From Rhynchospora pubera (taxonomy: Eukaryota; Streptophyta; Magnoliopsida; Poales; Cyperaceae), in the NCBI GenBank assembly GCA_028095005.1, contig CM051461.1, positions 39,505,685 to 39,569,684 on the forward strand: DNA of 64,000 nt. Reading direction: 5' to 3'. The position numbers were made by a program, and so were the translations under genes. Positions 44,324 to 56,718 of this stretch are shown here, one piece after another; within the stretch, counting starts at the first letter, position 1; each line of letters opens with the position of its first letter. The notes beneath the pieces are model-generated. The model did not search any database. It was not told the origin of the DNA and worked only from the letters and a program-made list of their open reading frames with translations.

Positions 44324-44437
44324 TTTTAAAACCCCTAGATATTTGAACATTGAGGTTAGATGTTCAGTTAGTAGCAAGTTTTAATTTTTTTTCTTTTTGT
44401 GCTTGATGGTATGCGTATGTCTATTTAATTCACGAAG

Positions 44438-44799
44438 GGTCTGATCGGAACGGAAAAAAACACCACGAGAATTAGAAATAGAATTCTATTTTATCCTTTC
44501 TCCTGATCGGAATGAGCAAACGGTGCCGAATGGATTTCAATATTCGCGATTTGGCGAGAAAAAATTGGCCCAGCGAATTCTCGTCAAAATTATAGAGATT
44601 TGACGCGATTTCCTTTCGCCGAGCGAGACTCCTCCTATATTTATATCACTCTGACCAAATAATCCTTGTCCCTTCCGATACTCATCTCACCAACACCATC
44701 GATTCCTTCTCTCAGCTTCTTTGTCTCTTCCAACGGTCGAGCTTCCTCAATCAGTCTCTTACATTAGCAAGCTAGCAATGTTGCTCTACTCCTATAGTT

Positions 44800-44836
<37 letters not shown>

Positions 44837-45411
44837 GGAAATAGGCGGTAGGGATGTTAGAGTCGTTTATTATTGAAAAAGCTTCAGCCAAAGATTATAA
44901 CATGGGAGCTCTGTACATTTCTTTTAGTTTTTTCATAAAATTGGTGCTCTGAATAGAGTTTTGTACATTTCTTTTTGTGCTCTGTGCCTTCAATCGCCTA
45001 TACTACCTTCTCCTCTCCGATATATTACTAGTTTATGAGAGAGATGATTAATGATGTTGTCTGTATTGTGCAAGTTCTCCTCTTCAATCACTATTTGCTA
45101 AGAGAGATAATTAGTGTTGCTGCCTTGTGCAAGCTCTCCTCTCCAATAACTATTTATCGAGAGATATAATCACTGTTTCTAATGTATTTTTTCCTTTTGT
45201 TTTTTTTCCCCTTTTAATCATTGTAATTGCTGGTAAATGTGTGCTGCCATTTGAAAAGAAATGTATATAGGATAAAATAGTCCAATATAAAGTAGTCAAA
45301 TCATTTCTTCCAATTCTTCTCGTTTTAGATCCGATCACCGAATTTCAATTCAAAATCATTTCTTTTGAACTCAATTCTATTGAAACGAATTGAACTCTTC
45401 TGAAGTGTTTT
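44438..45411. mobile_element. About 970-bp insertion with promoter-like interior
   Basis: Absent from Harbinger copy A, which reads through near 29950. The start has GATCGGAACGGAAAAAAACA and the end contains GATCCGATCACCG, but inverted repeats are weak and no TSD is certain. The interior has a TATATTTATATCAC TATA-like region at about 44635, a leader-like CT-rich stretch and a (CT)16 microsatellite (44801-44833). Class unknown. Confidence 0.55.
44801..44833. repeat. (CT)16 microsatellite
   Basis: Uninterrupted CT repeat within the insertion at 44438-45411. Confidence 0.95.
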
Positions 45412-45471
45412 TTTTTGCCTGTCCGTACTGGATTTTTAAGTGTGTCTAATATTTCAGCATTCAAGTATTTT

Positions 45472-45630
45472 GGGGATGTTTGGATAGCTTAGAAATTTGG
45501 GGAATTGGGGAAATTTGCTATTCCTAAGCATAAATTTATTGGAAAATGTGTAACTTTGTGAAGAGTTTGGATTGTTTATATTAAAATTTATGTCCGAAAT
45601 TGCTTATTCCCGGAATTTGGGACGCATCCA
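45472..45630. mobile_element. Tourist-like MITE just upstream of the swapped ORF
   Basis: Starts GGGGATGTTTGGATAG, carries the family core GTGTAACTTTGTGAAGAG, and ends near ACGCATCCAAACG. The terminal bases are duplicated (GGGACGCAT twice), so the right border and TSD are unclear. It lies within the 5' intron remnant about 60 bases before the ORF. Confidence 0.75.
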
Positions 45631-45687
45631 AACGAAATTTGGGACGCATACAAAATAACAAGTCAGTATATTTGTGCGTACTCAGGA

Positions 45688-46716
45688 ATGGCTGCTAACA
45701 ACCCTAATCAGATAACACCAAGACGCAATCGGGGGTTTTGTGAGTTTTGGAGCACTACGGATCCGATTCAGGTCACAAACGTCGTAAATTATGCGCCTAC
45801 CCAGGTCGTTGATTGGTTTGTGCCAGACAATCCCACGGATACCAATCTAGTTGAGACTCTTCTGGCTTGGATGATTGGTGTTACCCCAAATTTGAATGTC
45901 GTCCCTATCCATGCCCTTAACATACTTGTCGTTGCCTATCCAAGTCTGGCTGATGGGATGAAAGAAGAGCTGAGGTCTAGAGGTTCTAAGCAGAGGGAAG
46001 TGAAACTTCCATCGCAACTTGAAGAACACTCTTTACGAATGCCTCAAACGGTCCTCTCCCAGTTGCACCTAAGCATAGTTTATGCAACTCTGCTCATCTT
46101 AATGTTGAAGAACATTACTCAGGCTACTTATGATGACTTCATCAACAGGAAAATAGCCGCTCTACGAGAAGTGGTTGGTTTGCCTAACAGTGATAATGTC
46201 GGATTAAAGGTTTTCACATTTGAGCGTGCCAATGCCTTTCGATCCTCACTAGGTGTGGGACTGAAAAGGCTGGTTTTGAATAAGGTCCTGCCATACATGG
46301 TTAGCAACACCCCCGATTCCAAAGCCATGTTATATGCATCCAGGATTGTTGCCTGGTCAGACATGACTGCTTTCAACTTCATAGTTGATGAACTAGTAAG
46401 GACAAATTCTCCTGTGCTCGCCCACCTCGTGGTGCGCAGTGAATTCGATGCACTAAGAAGGGCTCTTAAGGCCGTGTTTGCCTCCCCATATCCCCAATTC
46501 TTCAAGTTCTTGGCCCCGTATGAACATAGTTATCTGGTTGAACGAAACAATTTCCCAATTCTGGCGGCGGTGGCCTGGGAGCTGAGGAAGGAAACGTACC
46601 CAACTTTACAGCAGCTTATTGGGGGGACCAATGTGAACACCGGACTTGTGACCCAGCTGGTGAATATACACAAGAGCTTTATAAGAGAGAGAAGAGTTAA
46701 CTCCACAGGTCATTGA
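45688..46716 (+). CDS. Intact 342-aa ORF replacing the transposase; possibly viral nucleocapsid-like
   Basis: Single uninterrupted frame from ATG 45688 to TGA 46714-46716. It is not related to the transposase it replaces and has no plant domain I recognise: no signal peptide, no zinc knuckle, largely alpha-helical composition. The final region (a PYPQFFKF motif, then HSYLVERNNFPILAA) and the overall size recall nucleocapsid proteins of plant negative-strand RNA viruses (rhabdovirus/varicosavirus type), which are known to be endogenised in plant genomes. This is a tentative resemblance, not a demonstrated match. The last eight codons and the stop come from Harbinger 3' sequence read in another frame. 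A TACTCAG acceptor-like site lies 2 bases before the ATG, so the Harbinger 5' exon (donor 42821) could splice onto it. An unbroken frame implies recent origin or selection. Confidence 0.6.
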   Translation: MAANNPNQITPRRNRGFCEFWSTTDPIQVTNVVNYAPTQVVDWFVPDNPTDTNLVETLLAWMIGVTPNLNVVPIHALNILVVAYPSLADGMKEELRSRGSKQREVKLPSQLEEHSLRMPQTVLSQLHLSIVYATLLILMLKNITQATYDDFINRKIAALREVVGLPNSDNVGLKVFTFERANAFRSSLGVGLKRLVLNKVLPYMVSNTPDSKAMLYASRIVAWSDMTAFNFIVDELVRTNSPVLAHLVVRSEFDALRRALKAVFASPYPQFFKFLAPYEHSYLVERNNFPILAAVAWELRKETYPTLQQLIGGTNVNTGLVTQLVNIHKSFIRERRVNSTGH

Positions 46717-47115
46717 GAGTTCAGTTGGTACAGAAGAGTTATACAGTATTAATGAGAAAACTGCTGGACAAATTATTAGAAGCAATATTAAAGATGCTTT
46801 ATGGAGGAAAAGGCAACGTACAAACTAGATTTTCTTTTCCATGCATTTAATTTGAGTGTTTGTTCTGGAGACTACATCATTAATTTTAGTTTGTTTGATT
46901 TGAAGATTAGTATTTGTGTATTAGGGTATGTTTGATTGCTGGGTTAGAAATGACTGTCATTTAAACTCTGTCATTGTATTAGTATATTAGTGGATTGAAG
47001 ATTTTAGTTTAGTATATTAGTGTATGTTTGATTTTAGTTTAGTATATTAGTGTATGTTTGATTTTTGTTTGTTAGTTTAGTATTAGTGTATTAGTGTTCA
47101 GTCTGTTATTGCAAA

Positions 47116-49048
47116 CGGAAATGATACACACCATCCACCAATATACCATCCAACCATCCACCCTCACCAACTACAAGAAATTGGGCTTTTTGGGCACCCA
47201 GGCCCAGATTTTTTCGCGCATGCTGACGTCAACATTTCGTGTTTTGTTTGATGCCTTAAGGGATGTGTTAAATGTTCAACAGTTTTCGAACTAAATACAA
47301 CAAGGGATGGGTTGATTTGGGTTACGTTTGATATATTTATAAAGTAACATATTAATGATTTTACATCTTTTTTCACGCATTCAGCCAACAAATTTGGGGA
47401 CACTATATCAATTTAAAGTTCATTTTGTTAGCACAAATGATGATTTAACATGCGTCATATGTTCGATTTGATAGTTTCGTAATATACAAAACAAAATACA
47501 ACAACTAGTACCAAAATAAAATATTAATATGATCCCTAAAACAACATGATCAGTTTTAACAATCCAAAACAATAAAATTTTAACCAATTCAAAAAATAAT
47601 ACCATTACAATTCATACAAATATTAGAACACATATTCAGTTTGGTAAAAATCTGAATGTTGGTGGAGAATGAACACACAGCGCCGTACCAACTCGATCGA
47701 ACCACAGCCAGAACCTGCGTAATATGAATACAAATACATGTGTAAAGTATTAACAACATGATCCCTTAATTTGATAAATAGATCACAATTTAATACTAAA
47801 TAGTCATTTCAGGCAATTGTATGTAAAAAACAGTTTCTGACAATAAAACATAAGATGATCCCTTATGTCATTTAACTTAATGTTTGTAGTATCTAACACA
47901 TCATTTATGTAAAATTTGAAATTATCGTTGATCATATTCTGATTTCAAGTAAGTTATTACTTATAATAAACTGAACATTTATAATAATAATAGTATCCAT
48001 TATTACAATAAACTTAACCCCTATTGTAATTTAAGTGCACACTAGTCAATTATTTTTTTTCCTAAGGTGTGCTCATAAACTGAACACTTATTTCAATAAA
48101 CATATAATTTGGTGATCTATAGATGTACTGAACATGTATAAAATGCAGCGTGATTTCTGTGCTATTTGTAACCATCCAAAACCATTAATATGAAATTACA
48201 TCAAAGTAGAACAACAATATAACACTATTTATATAAAAATGCAGTAATTAATCAAATCATTAGTAAACACAATCATATAGAGAGAATCATGTGGAGTGCC
48301 TACCATCAACAAAACATTGAATACAACAGTTTCAACAATTGTGAAGAAAAATATTATAAATAGAATGATCAGAGAACTTGATCCAGACATTTGTGAAAGA
48401 TTGTCGAAGCTTTTGAATTAATAACATCAGATCAATAGAGGAGCAACAATTGTTTATCAATTCCCAAAAGTTTAAAAGCCTTTAAATTTCAAAGTCTTTA
48501 ATTATAACTTACGAAAGATCGAAACTTTCAAACTTATCCTTAAAAAAGATTTAAAATCAACAACAGTTTCAATTAATCACTCATTAAACAACAAATTACC
48601 TATCCAAAACAACACTCACCGCACTAAAAAGACCAGAGAAGATAAAAGGCACAACATTGGAAAGGAAAAACAAAATCACATACTGGATTGTCTCAGAAAA
48701 CAAAATTACAATGGAAATTCAAATTAAGTTCGACACTACTAACCTTTCGATCTCCGCTATGTATCTCGTCGGTTGATCCCTCTCTCTTATCAAAATTTCC
48801 GTAGAGAATCGTTGGATCCATTCCGTTATTTCTTTCTCTCTCTCGTTCGCTCTCTGTGTGGTTCGTTTCTGAAAATTAAAATAAAAAAAAACGAAAAGAA
48901 ATGGAGAGGTACGATGCGAAGGGATGTTAGTTGATGTGAGCGCAGCACAAAAGGTTGGAAAACTGGGCCATATGCTGGGCCCAAAAGAAAGATGGGAGAA
49001 TGATGGATGGTTGGATGTAAATAAAGAAGATGGTAAATACCAATTACC
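47116..49048. mobile_element. Pack-MULE family member, perfect 9-bp TSD
   Basis: 1933 bp between perfect TATTGCAAA repeats (47107-47115 and 49049-49057). Harbinger copy A has the empty site at about 32719. Ends CGGAAATGATACACACCATC and, in reverse complement, GGTAATTGGTATTTACCATC, the same pair as the element at 27345-29283 but in opposite orientation. The minus strand at 48740-48870 looks like a captured leader and first exon: a CT/GA-rich stretch, an ATG at 48819 and a frame of about 26 codons before a GTTAGT donor. The source gene is not recognised. The rest is AT-rich with AACTGAACA-type words. Confidence 0.87.
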
Positions 49049-49057
49049 TATTGCAAA

Positions 49058-52000
49058 TGCCTGTTATTCTTGAGATCTGTTACTGTTGTAGGGACTCTTT
49101 GGTTCTAGAGCGTACGCAATGAGCGTAAATACATGTGTATGTGAAAAGGCATATGAATGTGGAAAAGCAAGATGTTTTTTGGAGACATGCATTCAGGAAT
49201 TTGCATCAAATGAAAAAAAAAATGTATTGATATGGTTTGGTACTGGCATAAAAAGAAAGCGTTTGTAATGTAAATGCAGTTAGGAGCACCAAAATCTTGG
49301 TTCGAGCAAAGTGAATTGAGTGGGCTAGTCGGTACCCAAGCAGAGAACGCTGCTAGAAAGCTGTCTCATCACCATAAAATAGCAGTAATTGAACAAAACG
49401 AAGAACAAGAGGTGTGTTGCATGCATTCATGTTTCTTAGTCGGATCGTTGCCTTTTACCGTTTTACGTCTTTGATAGGATTCCGTCTGCATTGCATACTC
49501 ATTACTAGAGCTGTCAAACATCTGAAAAGCTATTCTGTTTTCGTTCTATTTCGGTCAATGAAGCAGAACATGTGTTTTGTTTCCGTTTTGTTTCGATAAA
49601 CGATATAGTTTTATATTTCGTTCTTTATTTTCCATTGATTTCAGTCCATTTTGTGTTTTGATTCGTTTCATATCGTTTCAATAATGTTTACAAATCCACG
49701 TTCTGTTTTCGTTCCATTTTCAGAAACAAAACTCATTTTCTTCCTTTGTTTTCTGTTCCATTTGGACGGAATGGAATGAAAACATGCGAAATGATACATC
49801 GTTGACAGCACTACTGATTACTAAGGCCATCATTTGTTGCAGATGCTTGCTCATTATAATAAGGCCCACGAGCGAAGTTTTTTCAAAGACAAAAAGTTTG
49901 ATCCGCACAAAATGGCCTTTTTCTTTTTATCAACTTGGATTTGAGGTATTTAATTTGGGCCTTCACTATTGTTCTAGGAAAACAGAAGCTGTTTTAACCG
50001 TTTCGTTTCGTCGGATAAAAACGAAACGGTTAATGAAATAATAAAACGATTTCGTTCGGTTAGACGAAATAATTCACTAAATAATAAATCGGTTTCGTTC
50101 ATGTATAAATTACGAAAATTTCGTCAATTTCGATCGTTTTATCCGGACGAAACGATTAACAAAATAAAAATTTATTTCATCAAACGAAACGAAATGTTTG
50201 ACGAAACACTCTAATTTCGTCACCATTTCCACCGTTTTGCAGTCCTTGAAATCAGTCTTTATGCCATTCGGCTTCTCGGCTTCAAACCTAAATGGGATGA
50301 GTGGAATATTAGGAAAAAAACAACAACTAATGAACAAACGTAAAGCAAACCAGGCTGGAACTATAACATAGACCAGCCCTTGATACACACACCTCACAAT
50401 TCCTCTTGTTTTTCTCTCGAGTTCCCAAGAACCAACGTGTCTGTCTCAACCACTTTGATAGGGACTTCTTCGCCAGTTTGGATTCTTTCTTCCAATCAAA
50501 TAGCCATGTTGAGATTGCAACCCATCCAAACTCGGCTCCACCTGACACGTTGGCAATGTGACAAATCAGGGCATACTCTTCCGGTCCAGGACTTTAAAGA
50601 GTCCAGCCTCATTATAAAAGTTTACTGGTAAATCTACAAGTTCAAATTCTCTGCAATCTAAGATTTCCCGTCTTGATACCATGCCTCGGATCACCCAAAA
50701 TATTTAGTATAGAAATATTAAGTATATATTCCATTACTAGTTTTTAGGAAATAATTAGATCAATATCCGTGTGGGAAAGTATGAGAACCCATAACCAGAA
50801 CAAAATTCAACCAGTTATATGGCATTTGTTAGGTTATAGGTAAAGTCGGTAATGAATTTATTTCAAGTAAATTTCAATTAATTTGAATGTTATTCTCTAT
50901 ACGCTACACTTTTTTAGAGAATGAAATAAAAATAGCATATATGTTTTAGAAATAAATGTTCAATTAATTATTCGACTAAATGTTTGGTGCATGCAAAATC
51001 GTTGAACTGGCAATTGTCACAAAAAATAAAAGCTTTATATAATAAATTTTTTTTTTCTCATTTTGGGTTGCAAAATTAAAGACACTATAGCTGAAAAGAA
51101 TTTATAGTTCTGTAGTAGTGTTGCACACAAATAGAACAGGCCCGAATTCTTTTACATTATGTAAAAACTAATGATCGTAGTATATGAATGGAATCTACAA
51201 TTGGATCAAAAACCTCCAATCGATCAATTTGATCTTATACATTACTTTATTGGAAGTTGATGCACATATACATTGAATAGGGAATAGGGTGTGTTTGGAT
51301 GCAACGAAATAAGTCGTGAATAGGGAATAGGAATAAGGAATTTCGGTTTGCGTGCCTATTCTTATTTCTTATTCTTATACCATGGTTTTGTTAGTATAGG
51401 AATAAGGGTCCAAAATTTTTATTTTTATACCATTTGTTTTGCGCAAGAATAAGAATAAGTACGCAAACCGAAATTCCTTATTCTTATTCTCTATTCCCGG
51501 CCTATCCAAACACACCCTGAATAGATTATTATGCATGTAATGGCTTTTATGATGCACCTTAATTGAATAGTACTTAACTAAACATTGTAAGTGAATTGAT
51601 AAAAAAAAAACAGGTAATTTAATTACTATCAAGAATGATAAGTGCAATCCTCTATTTTATCATCTGTATCATTCTCAGCATCTTTTTCATTTTTAGCGCC
51701 AGCGCATGTCTCCCTTTTATTTTTGGCACCAGTGCATGTCTCCCCTCTGTACTCTATACACTTAATTAAGATGATTTTCTTTTTACAACTAATCTTACAT
51801 GTTGATTTTTTATTATATCTAATAAATGCAACAATAAGTTAATTTCTTGATATACCTAACTAAACATTTATTATTATAAGACGATCATTTATTATATCTA
51901 ATAGACTTATAAAATGATCTCTTATTATAACAACTTGACATTTATACTTATCATCCCTTATTTTATATCTAATAAATACACTTATAAAATAATTTTTTGT

Positions 52001-52600
52001 TACAACAAGCGTAACACTTACATTTATTAATTACTCTCTTATTATAGCAACTTTAGTACTAAAAACATAACTTTTAGAGTGTAGGGAAAAGATTGGAGAT
52101 TTGGATCGTGAGTTGGAATAGAAAAGATAGAAAGAAAAGAGGGACAGAGAGGGAGGGAGGGAAAATGAGGAGCACATGTGGAACCCTGGTGAAGTTTGCT
52201 GGAGAAAGAAGAAAATCGGAGATCTGGAGAAGGGAGGGAGGATAATTAGGAGAGTGATGGAGGGAGAGGGAAGCACTCGAGTAGATCTGATGGAGGGCAT
52301 TGGTGGGCTGGATGACACTGGGATCATCTAATATTTTATTTAATTAGTGTTAATGATGAAATATAAAATAAACCGATTCTATTTCTCTTAATATTATCAC
52401 CATTAAGTTTTTCGGTTTTGATCCCATCATCACTATCCAAATAAAAATGCATAATAAATTATTAACCTACAATAAATATTATTTATTGATTTAAATCATA
52501 TTGAGATCATCCACCGTAATACCAATCAGCCATCTCCACACTATTTTCCTGCTCAATTCCAAATCGTGCAAAACAATTGCAGAGTAGTCCCAAAAACCCA
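49058..52600. other. Intergenic region with degenerate repeats
   Basis: 49058-49200 is the last of the Harbinger copy-B homology. 49505-49800 resembles the TTTCGTT/GTTCCGTTT repeat seen at 13913-14218. 49968-50215 is another TTTCGT-rich block with a hairpin AACCGTTTCGTTT / AAACGAAACGGTT. 50230-50640 has open frames on both strands without a recognisable product. 51640-52030 is AT-rich with ATCTCTTATTATA-type words, and 52085-52320 is purine-rich. No gene can be supported. Confidence 0.4.
51287..51517. mobile_element. GGGTGTGTTTGGATG MITE, copy 1
   Basis: Ends GGGTGTGTTTGGATG / ATCCAAACACACCC around an AATAAGGAATTTCGG-type stem and a shared centre TATACCATGGTTTTG. GAATAG occurs on both sides, but the exact TSD is unclear. 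The same family is at 58580-58800. Confidence 0.82.
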
Positions 52601-52840
52601 ACAAGCGCAAGCGCAACAAAAGTCAGGACACTGATCCATACGGTTGGGACCGAAGCGCAAAAATGTGAGGCTCTCTTCGCTTCCACGACATTTTTCACTC
52701 ACCTCCTTCCAAATTTCCGACAGTGAAACAAACCTCTCACATTTCTCTTAGTTAATAGTTATACCTTGATCTAAAACTAAAACCCCACAAACTTCATTTC
52801 AAAACGACCGTTGTTGTTTCTCTCCAATTGAGGTCTATCC
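52601..52840 (+). promoter_or_regulatory. BASS2 proximal promoter and 5' leader
   Basis: The 240 bases before the ATG hold a GC-richer stretch and the leader. An ACCAATCAG CCAAT-box-like site lies just upstream (about 52521). No clear TATA box is seen; GTTATACC near 52757 is the nearest candidate. Confidence 0.4.
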
Positions 52841-55800
52841 ATGGCTGCCTCTTCTTCTTCTTCTTCAATGGCTTCCATCTCTAGATTTCTCCACAAGGAT
52901 TGTGGGCTTCAAGCTCGCCCCTCGCTTGGTCAGATTTCCTTGCGCCAGGCCAAGCTCGGTTTGTGCTTACCCCTTCCTTCTTCCCTTTTGCATTATCGAA
53001 CTTTTGGTTTATCAGAATTTACTGGTTTTGTTTTTGTATGTTTGATGTGAATAGATGCGTGGAATTGGGTTTCGGTGCCTAATGCTAAGATTGAAGGAAA
53101 TTGTAGTGTTGATTTGTCACGTGCTTCATGGATATCTCCACTTCTCAGGTATATCTCAGCTTGCCATTTTAATCGTTCCCTTTTCAATTAGAAAAGTGGT
53201 TGTTTTCAGGAAGTAGTGGAAATTTAGTTAGAATGGTGCACTTAATAATCTATAAAATCAAGACTATTGTTCATATTTGTACTAATACTTGGGTCTATTA
53301 TTTCTCAGAAGCCGTCAAGTTTTGTGTAAGGCTGAGGCAAACATTTCGTCAGGAAATGTACCTGAGCATGCTCCAACAGAATTGAGCCAATATGAGAAAA
53401 TAGTTGAATTACTGACTACTCTTTTCCCTGTTTGGGTACGTTATGTGGATAATACTTAGTAATTATTTCTTCTTCTGTCATATTTTCTTTAACCAATTTT
53501 TTTTTCCCAATTTACTAATCCAGAGTTTGGTAATTTATATTTTTAACTTTGTGATTCACCTGCTTGCAGGTTATCATAGGCACAATCCTTGGAATTTACA
53601 AGCCATCCATGGTAAGTACTGAAATTGAACTGGTATCTCTTATAAACAATTATGAACTGGTATACATTTATCTTTGCCTCATACTGGTGCTGTACATTGT
53701 TTATACTTTTCTTGTTTCTTCCAACACTGTGATGAAAATCACATCCTGTGTCAATTGTAATTAGTGCACAAATTTTGTAAGTAAGTTTTCCTATTTTCCT
53801 TCTTTTTGCATGAAAATAGGTTACATGGTTGGAAACTGATCTGTTCACAGTCGGATTGGGGTTCCTTATGCTTTCTATGGGTCTGACTTTAACTTTTGAG
53901 GATTTTAGAAGATGCATGAGAAATCCATGGACTGTAAGTGACTTTTCTTGTATTTTTCAAATATATCATTTTAACTGGCATGTTTATTGGTTTCAGTTTG
54001 CTTGCCTCTATTAAATATATTTTTTTTAAATTTTCAAGGTGGGCGTGGGCTTTCTTGCGCAGTACCTTGTGAAACCATTGTTGGGCTTCTCTATTGCAAT
54101 GGTATAATTGTTTAATGAGCTTTATTTATTTTTTATTATGCAACTATAGATACAGGTTTATGTGAACTTTTTACCTCTCCCTATTAACTATATAAAAGGT
54201 TGAGATTACAATTTGGTCCTGAAATACCATTAGCTTAATCATCTTGTAGTCAGATTCAATTAGTACTCAAATAGATTTTATCAGATATCAGTTGGTATTT
54301 GTTGGTAACTACTGTTATGTTGTAAATATCTGTTGCACGAGCCTTTGTAGAGCAAATTCTTTGTTATAACTTATGAAATAATCAGTAGTGATTTTCATGA
54401 CAGGCACTTAAGTTATCAGCTCCTCTTGCTACTGGTCTTATTCTGGTGTCATGTTGTCCCGGTGGCCAAGCTTCAAATGTGGCAACCTACATTTCAAAAG
54501 GAAATGTGGCACTTTCTGTTCTCATGACAACGTAACTTCATTTTTTTTTTTTTATCTTTTCCTCACCTTTTGTCTGTTTAAATTTCTTTTTGATTATTCA
54601 TCCTAATTTTTAACATCAACCTATGTGCTATATTTGTGCTTTAAATTGTGAGTTGAGGTTAATTGTTAAGACTTAAAAATTGACTATCAAGGCTTTATTG
54701 TACTTTTAAAGGTTACTCAGACAGTTTCTTTGATCTGGTACTTAACTTCCAAATAGAGGGTGGGTACTTATGCTTCGTTGGTGTTTTCGATCAGTCCTGA
54801 CATGCAACTTTTGCCTTTATCTAATTAATTTATTCTTTGATTTATTTTTAGTTGTTCAACAATAGGTGCCATTGTGATGACGCCTCTCCTGACAAAGCTG
54901 CTTGCCGGCCAACTTGTACCAGTAGATGCTGCTGTAAGAATGACTTAAAATAATCTTTCATTAATTCTATATGTTTATTAATGCATTGCCACAAACTTAT
55001 ATTCATTTGTTTATTCATTTTGAAATGCAGGGATTAGCAATCAGTACTTTTCAAGTGGTTCTCGTCCCTACAATCGTTGGAGGTTCTGATAATGTCAACA
55101 AGATTTATATGCTTCTTTACTGAAAATATAATTTAATGTATTGCATGTTTATCTGAAAATAAAAATTAAATGCTTGTGCAGTACTATCACATGAGTATTT
55201 TCCAAAGTTCACTGAGCGAATAATAACAATAACCCCTTTGATCGGAGTGCTCCTCACCACTCTTCTCTGTGCTAGCCCTGTAAGCTTTTATAGTCCATGT
55301 CCCATGTATTGATGTACAAAATCTGATTATTTTAAAAAATGCACTTGGTTTTTGGTCTCAATTATCAAGCCGCTGTATTGTTCTAATGACCAACTCCTGA
55401 CAAACCTGATTGAACCGTACAGATTCAAACTTTAATGGGCATTACAATTATCAAACCAAAAGCAAGAACTTTTCCACCAACCTTCAATTATATGGGTTAC
55501 TAGTTAATCATGTTTTACTCGCTGACACTGGTAGGGCATCTTGGGTAATAGTCCAGTTTCTTGTTATACGGCAATAACTTTTTACTTCTTGTTATTACAT
55601 CGTCTGGTAAAAGCTGTCAAATTTGTTTCTTGAAGTCTGGTATTGAAATTTTATAGGCGCCAAGTAATATCACAATCCAACTGATAACTTATTTTATAAG
55701 ATGGCATACCCATAATCAGAATGGACGTTTTTGTAAGGCTGTATGTGGTTTAATTTTCGGCCTTATTACTTTTCTAATCAGATTGGGCAAGTAGCTGAAG

Positions 55801-56589
55801 TTCTCAAGGCTCAAGGAACCCAATTGATTATACCAGTGGCTTTGCTACATATTGCTGCATTTGCATTAGGGTATTGGGTTTCGAAGTTCTGTTCTTTCGG
55901 CGAATCTACCTCACGCACCATCTCTATTGAATGCGGCATGCAGGTAACATAACTCAGTTGCTTTTTATGCATGCCTTACACTCTCTCCCTACAGTTGAGA
56001 TATCCTGATGATGAGTATTTCTCCATGTCTCATGCTAAATTCTCTGAAGATAACTCATATCTGTCCAATTATTAAATGAGAAATCGAAGTACTTGACTAT
56101 ACATGTGAATTGTGAAATTACATGTTTCATGTTATTCAATCTTAGAACCTTGTTACTAAAGGGAAGATGTTGACCCCTCTTGATAGGTTAGCTGGTAGTC
56201 ATCATATATTAGTGAACCTGTCCTTGATTTTTCGGCTTACTATTTCATTAAAGTAAGTAAGGGTAAATTATCTTAACATCTTACATTTCTCTTATTTCTC
56301 TTTTGGTCAGAGCTCTGCACTAGGGTTTTTACTTGCACAAAAGCATTTCACAAATCCACTTGTTGCCGTTCCTTCAGCTGTCAGTGTCGTTGCTATGGCG
56401 GTAAGCTTCTAGTTTTGAAGCATGCTTCTTTAACCTCTTTTGATATATCTATTAGAAATTTACTTGACATGAGGTTGAAATTAATCATAAGTTAATATCT
56501 TCTTTTGTTAGCTTGGTGGGAGTGCGCTGGCTGTCTATTGGAGAAACCAGCCAATTCCAGCTGATGACAAGGATGATTTCAAAGAATAA
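52841..56589 (+). CDS. BASS2: Plastid sodium:pyruvate cotransporter BASS2
   Basis: Thirteen exons join in frame to 415 codons plus stop: 52841-52958, 53055-53148, 53309-53435, 53570-53611, 53820-53933, 54039-54101, 54404-54531, 54852-54933, 55031-55082, 55182-55279, 55782-55943, 56311-56400, 56512-56589, all with GT-AG introns. The Ser-rich first 70-90 residues are a likely chloroplast transit peptide. The bile acid:Na+ symporter (SBF) domain follows, with [20 protein letters not shown], the [10 protein letters not shown] motif (residues 203-212), [13 protein letters not shown] and the DDKDDFKE C terminus typical of BASS2 rather than BASS1. BASS2 sits in the inner plastid envelope and imports pyruvate with Na+ for the MEP isoprenoid pathway and other plastid routes. 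A second Met at 52868 (MASIS) is an alternative start. No disabling change seen. Confidence 0.95.
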
Positions 56590-56718
56590 TTTAAATTATT
56601 AAATTGATGTTACATTTTCTATGTTCAGTTAGTTCATATATATTGTAGTTAGAAAGGCTTGCAGTCATATTAGTCAGTCGTAAAATTTTGGTGGATCTAG
56701 TGCTTTTCTAGCTTATTC

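Larger units (their letters stand above)
42682..49200 (+). repeat. Harbinger locus copy B, transposase exons replaced
   Basis: Collinear with copy A (29573-32810). The 5' UTR exon ends AAAAAG|GTAAAA at 42821, as in copy A at 29711. Homology runs into the intron until about 45683 (copy A about 30090) and resumes at 46689 (copy A 32311) through the 3' end and downstream DNA. Between these points the remaining intron and both transposase exons are absent and a different ORF (45688-46716) is present. Three further insertions interrupt the copy: 42965-44323, about 44438-45411, and 47116-49048. Confidence 0.88.

Noticed and set aside
50110..50640. ORFs on both strands (95, 73 and 83 codons)
   Set aside because: Overlapping frames with repeat-derived TTTCGT DNA and no recognisable domain.
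52841..56589. BASS1 instead of BASS2
   Set aside because: The MASIS start, [16 protein letters not shown] block and DDKDDFKE terminus fit BASS2. BASS1 differs at all three.
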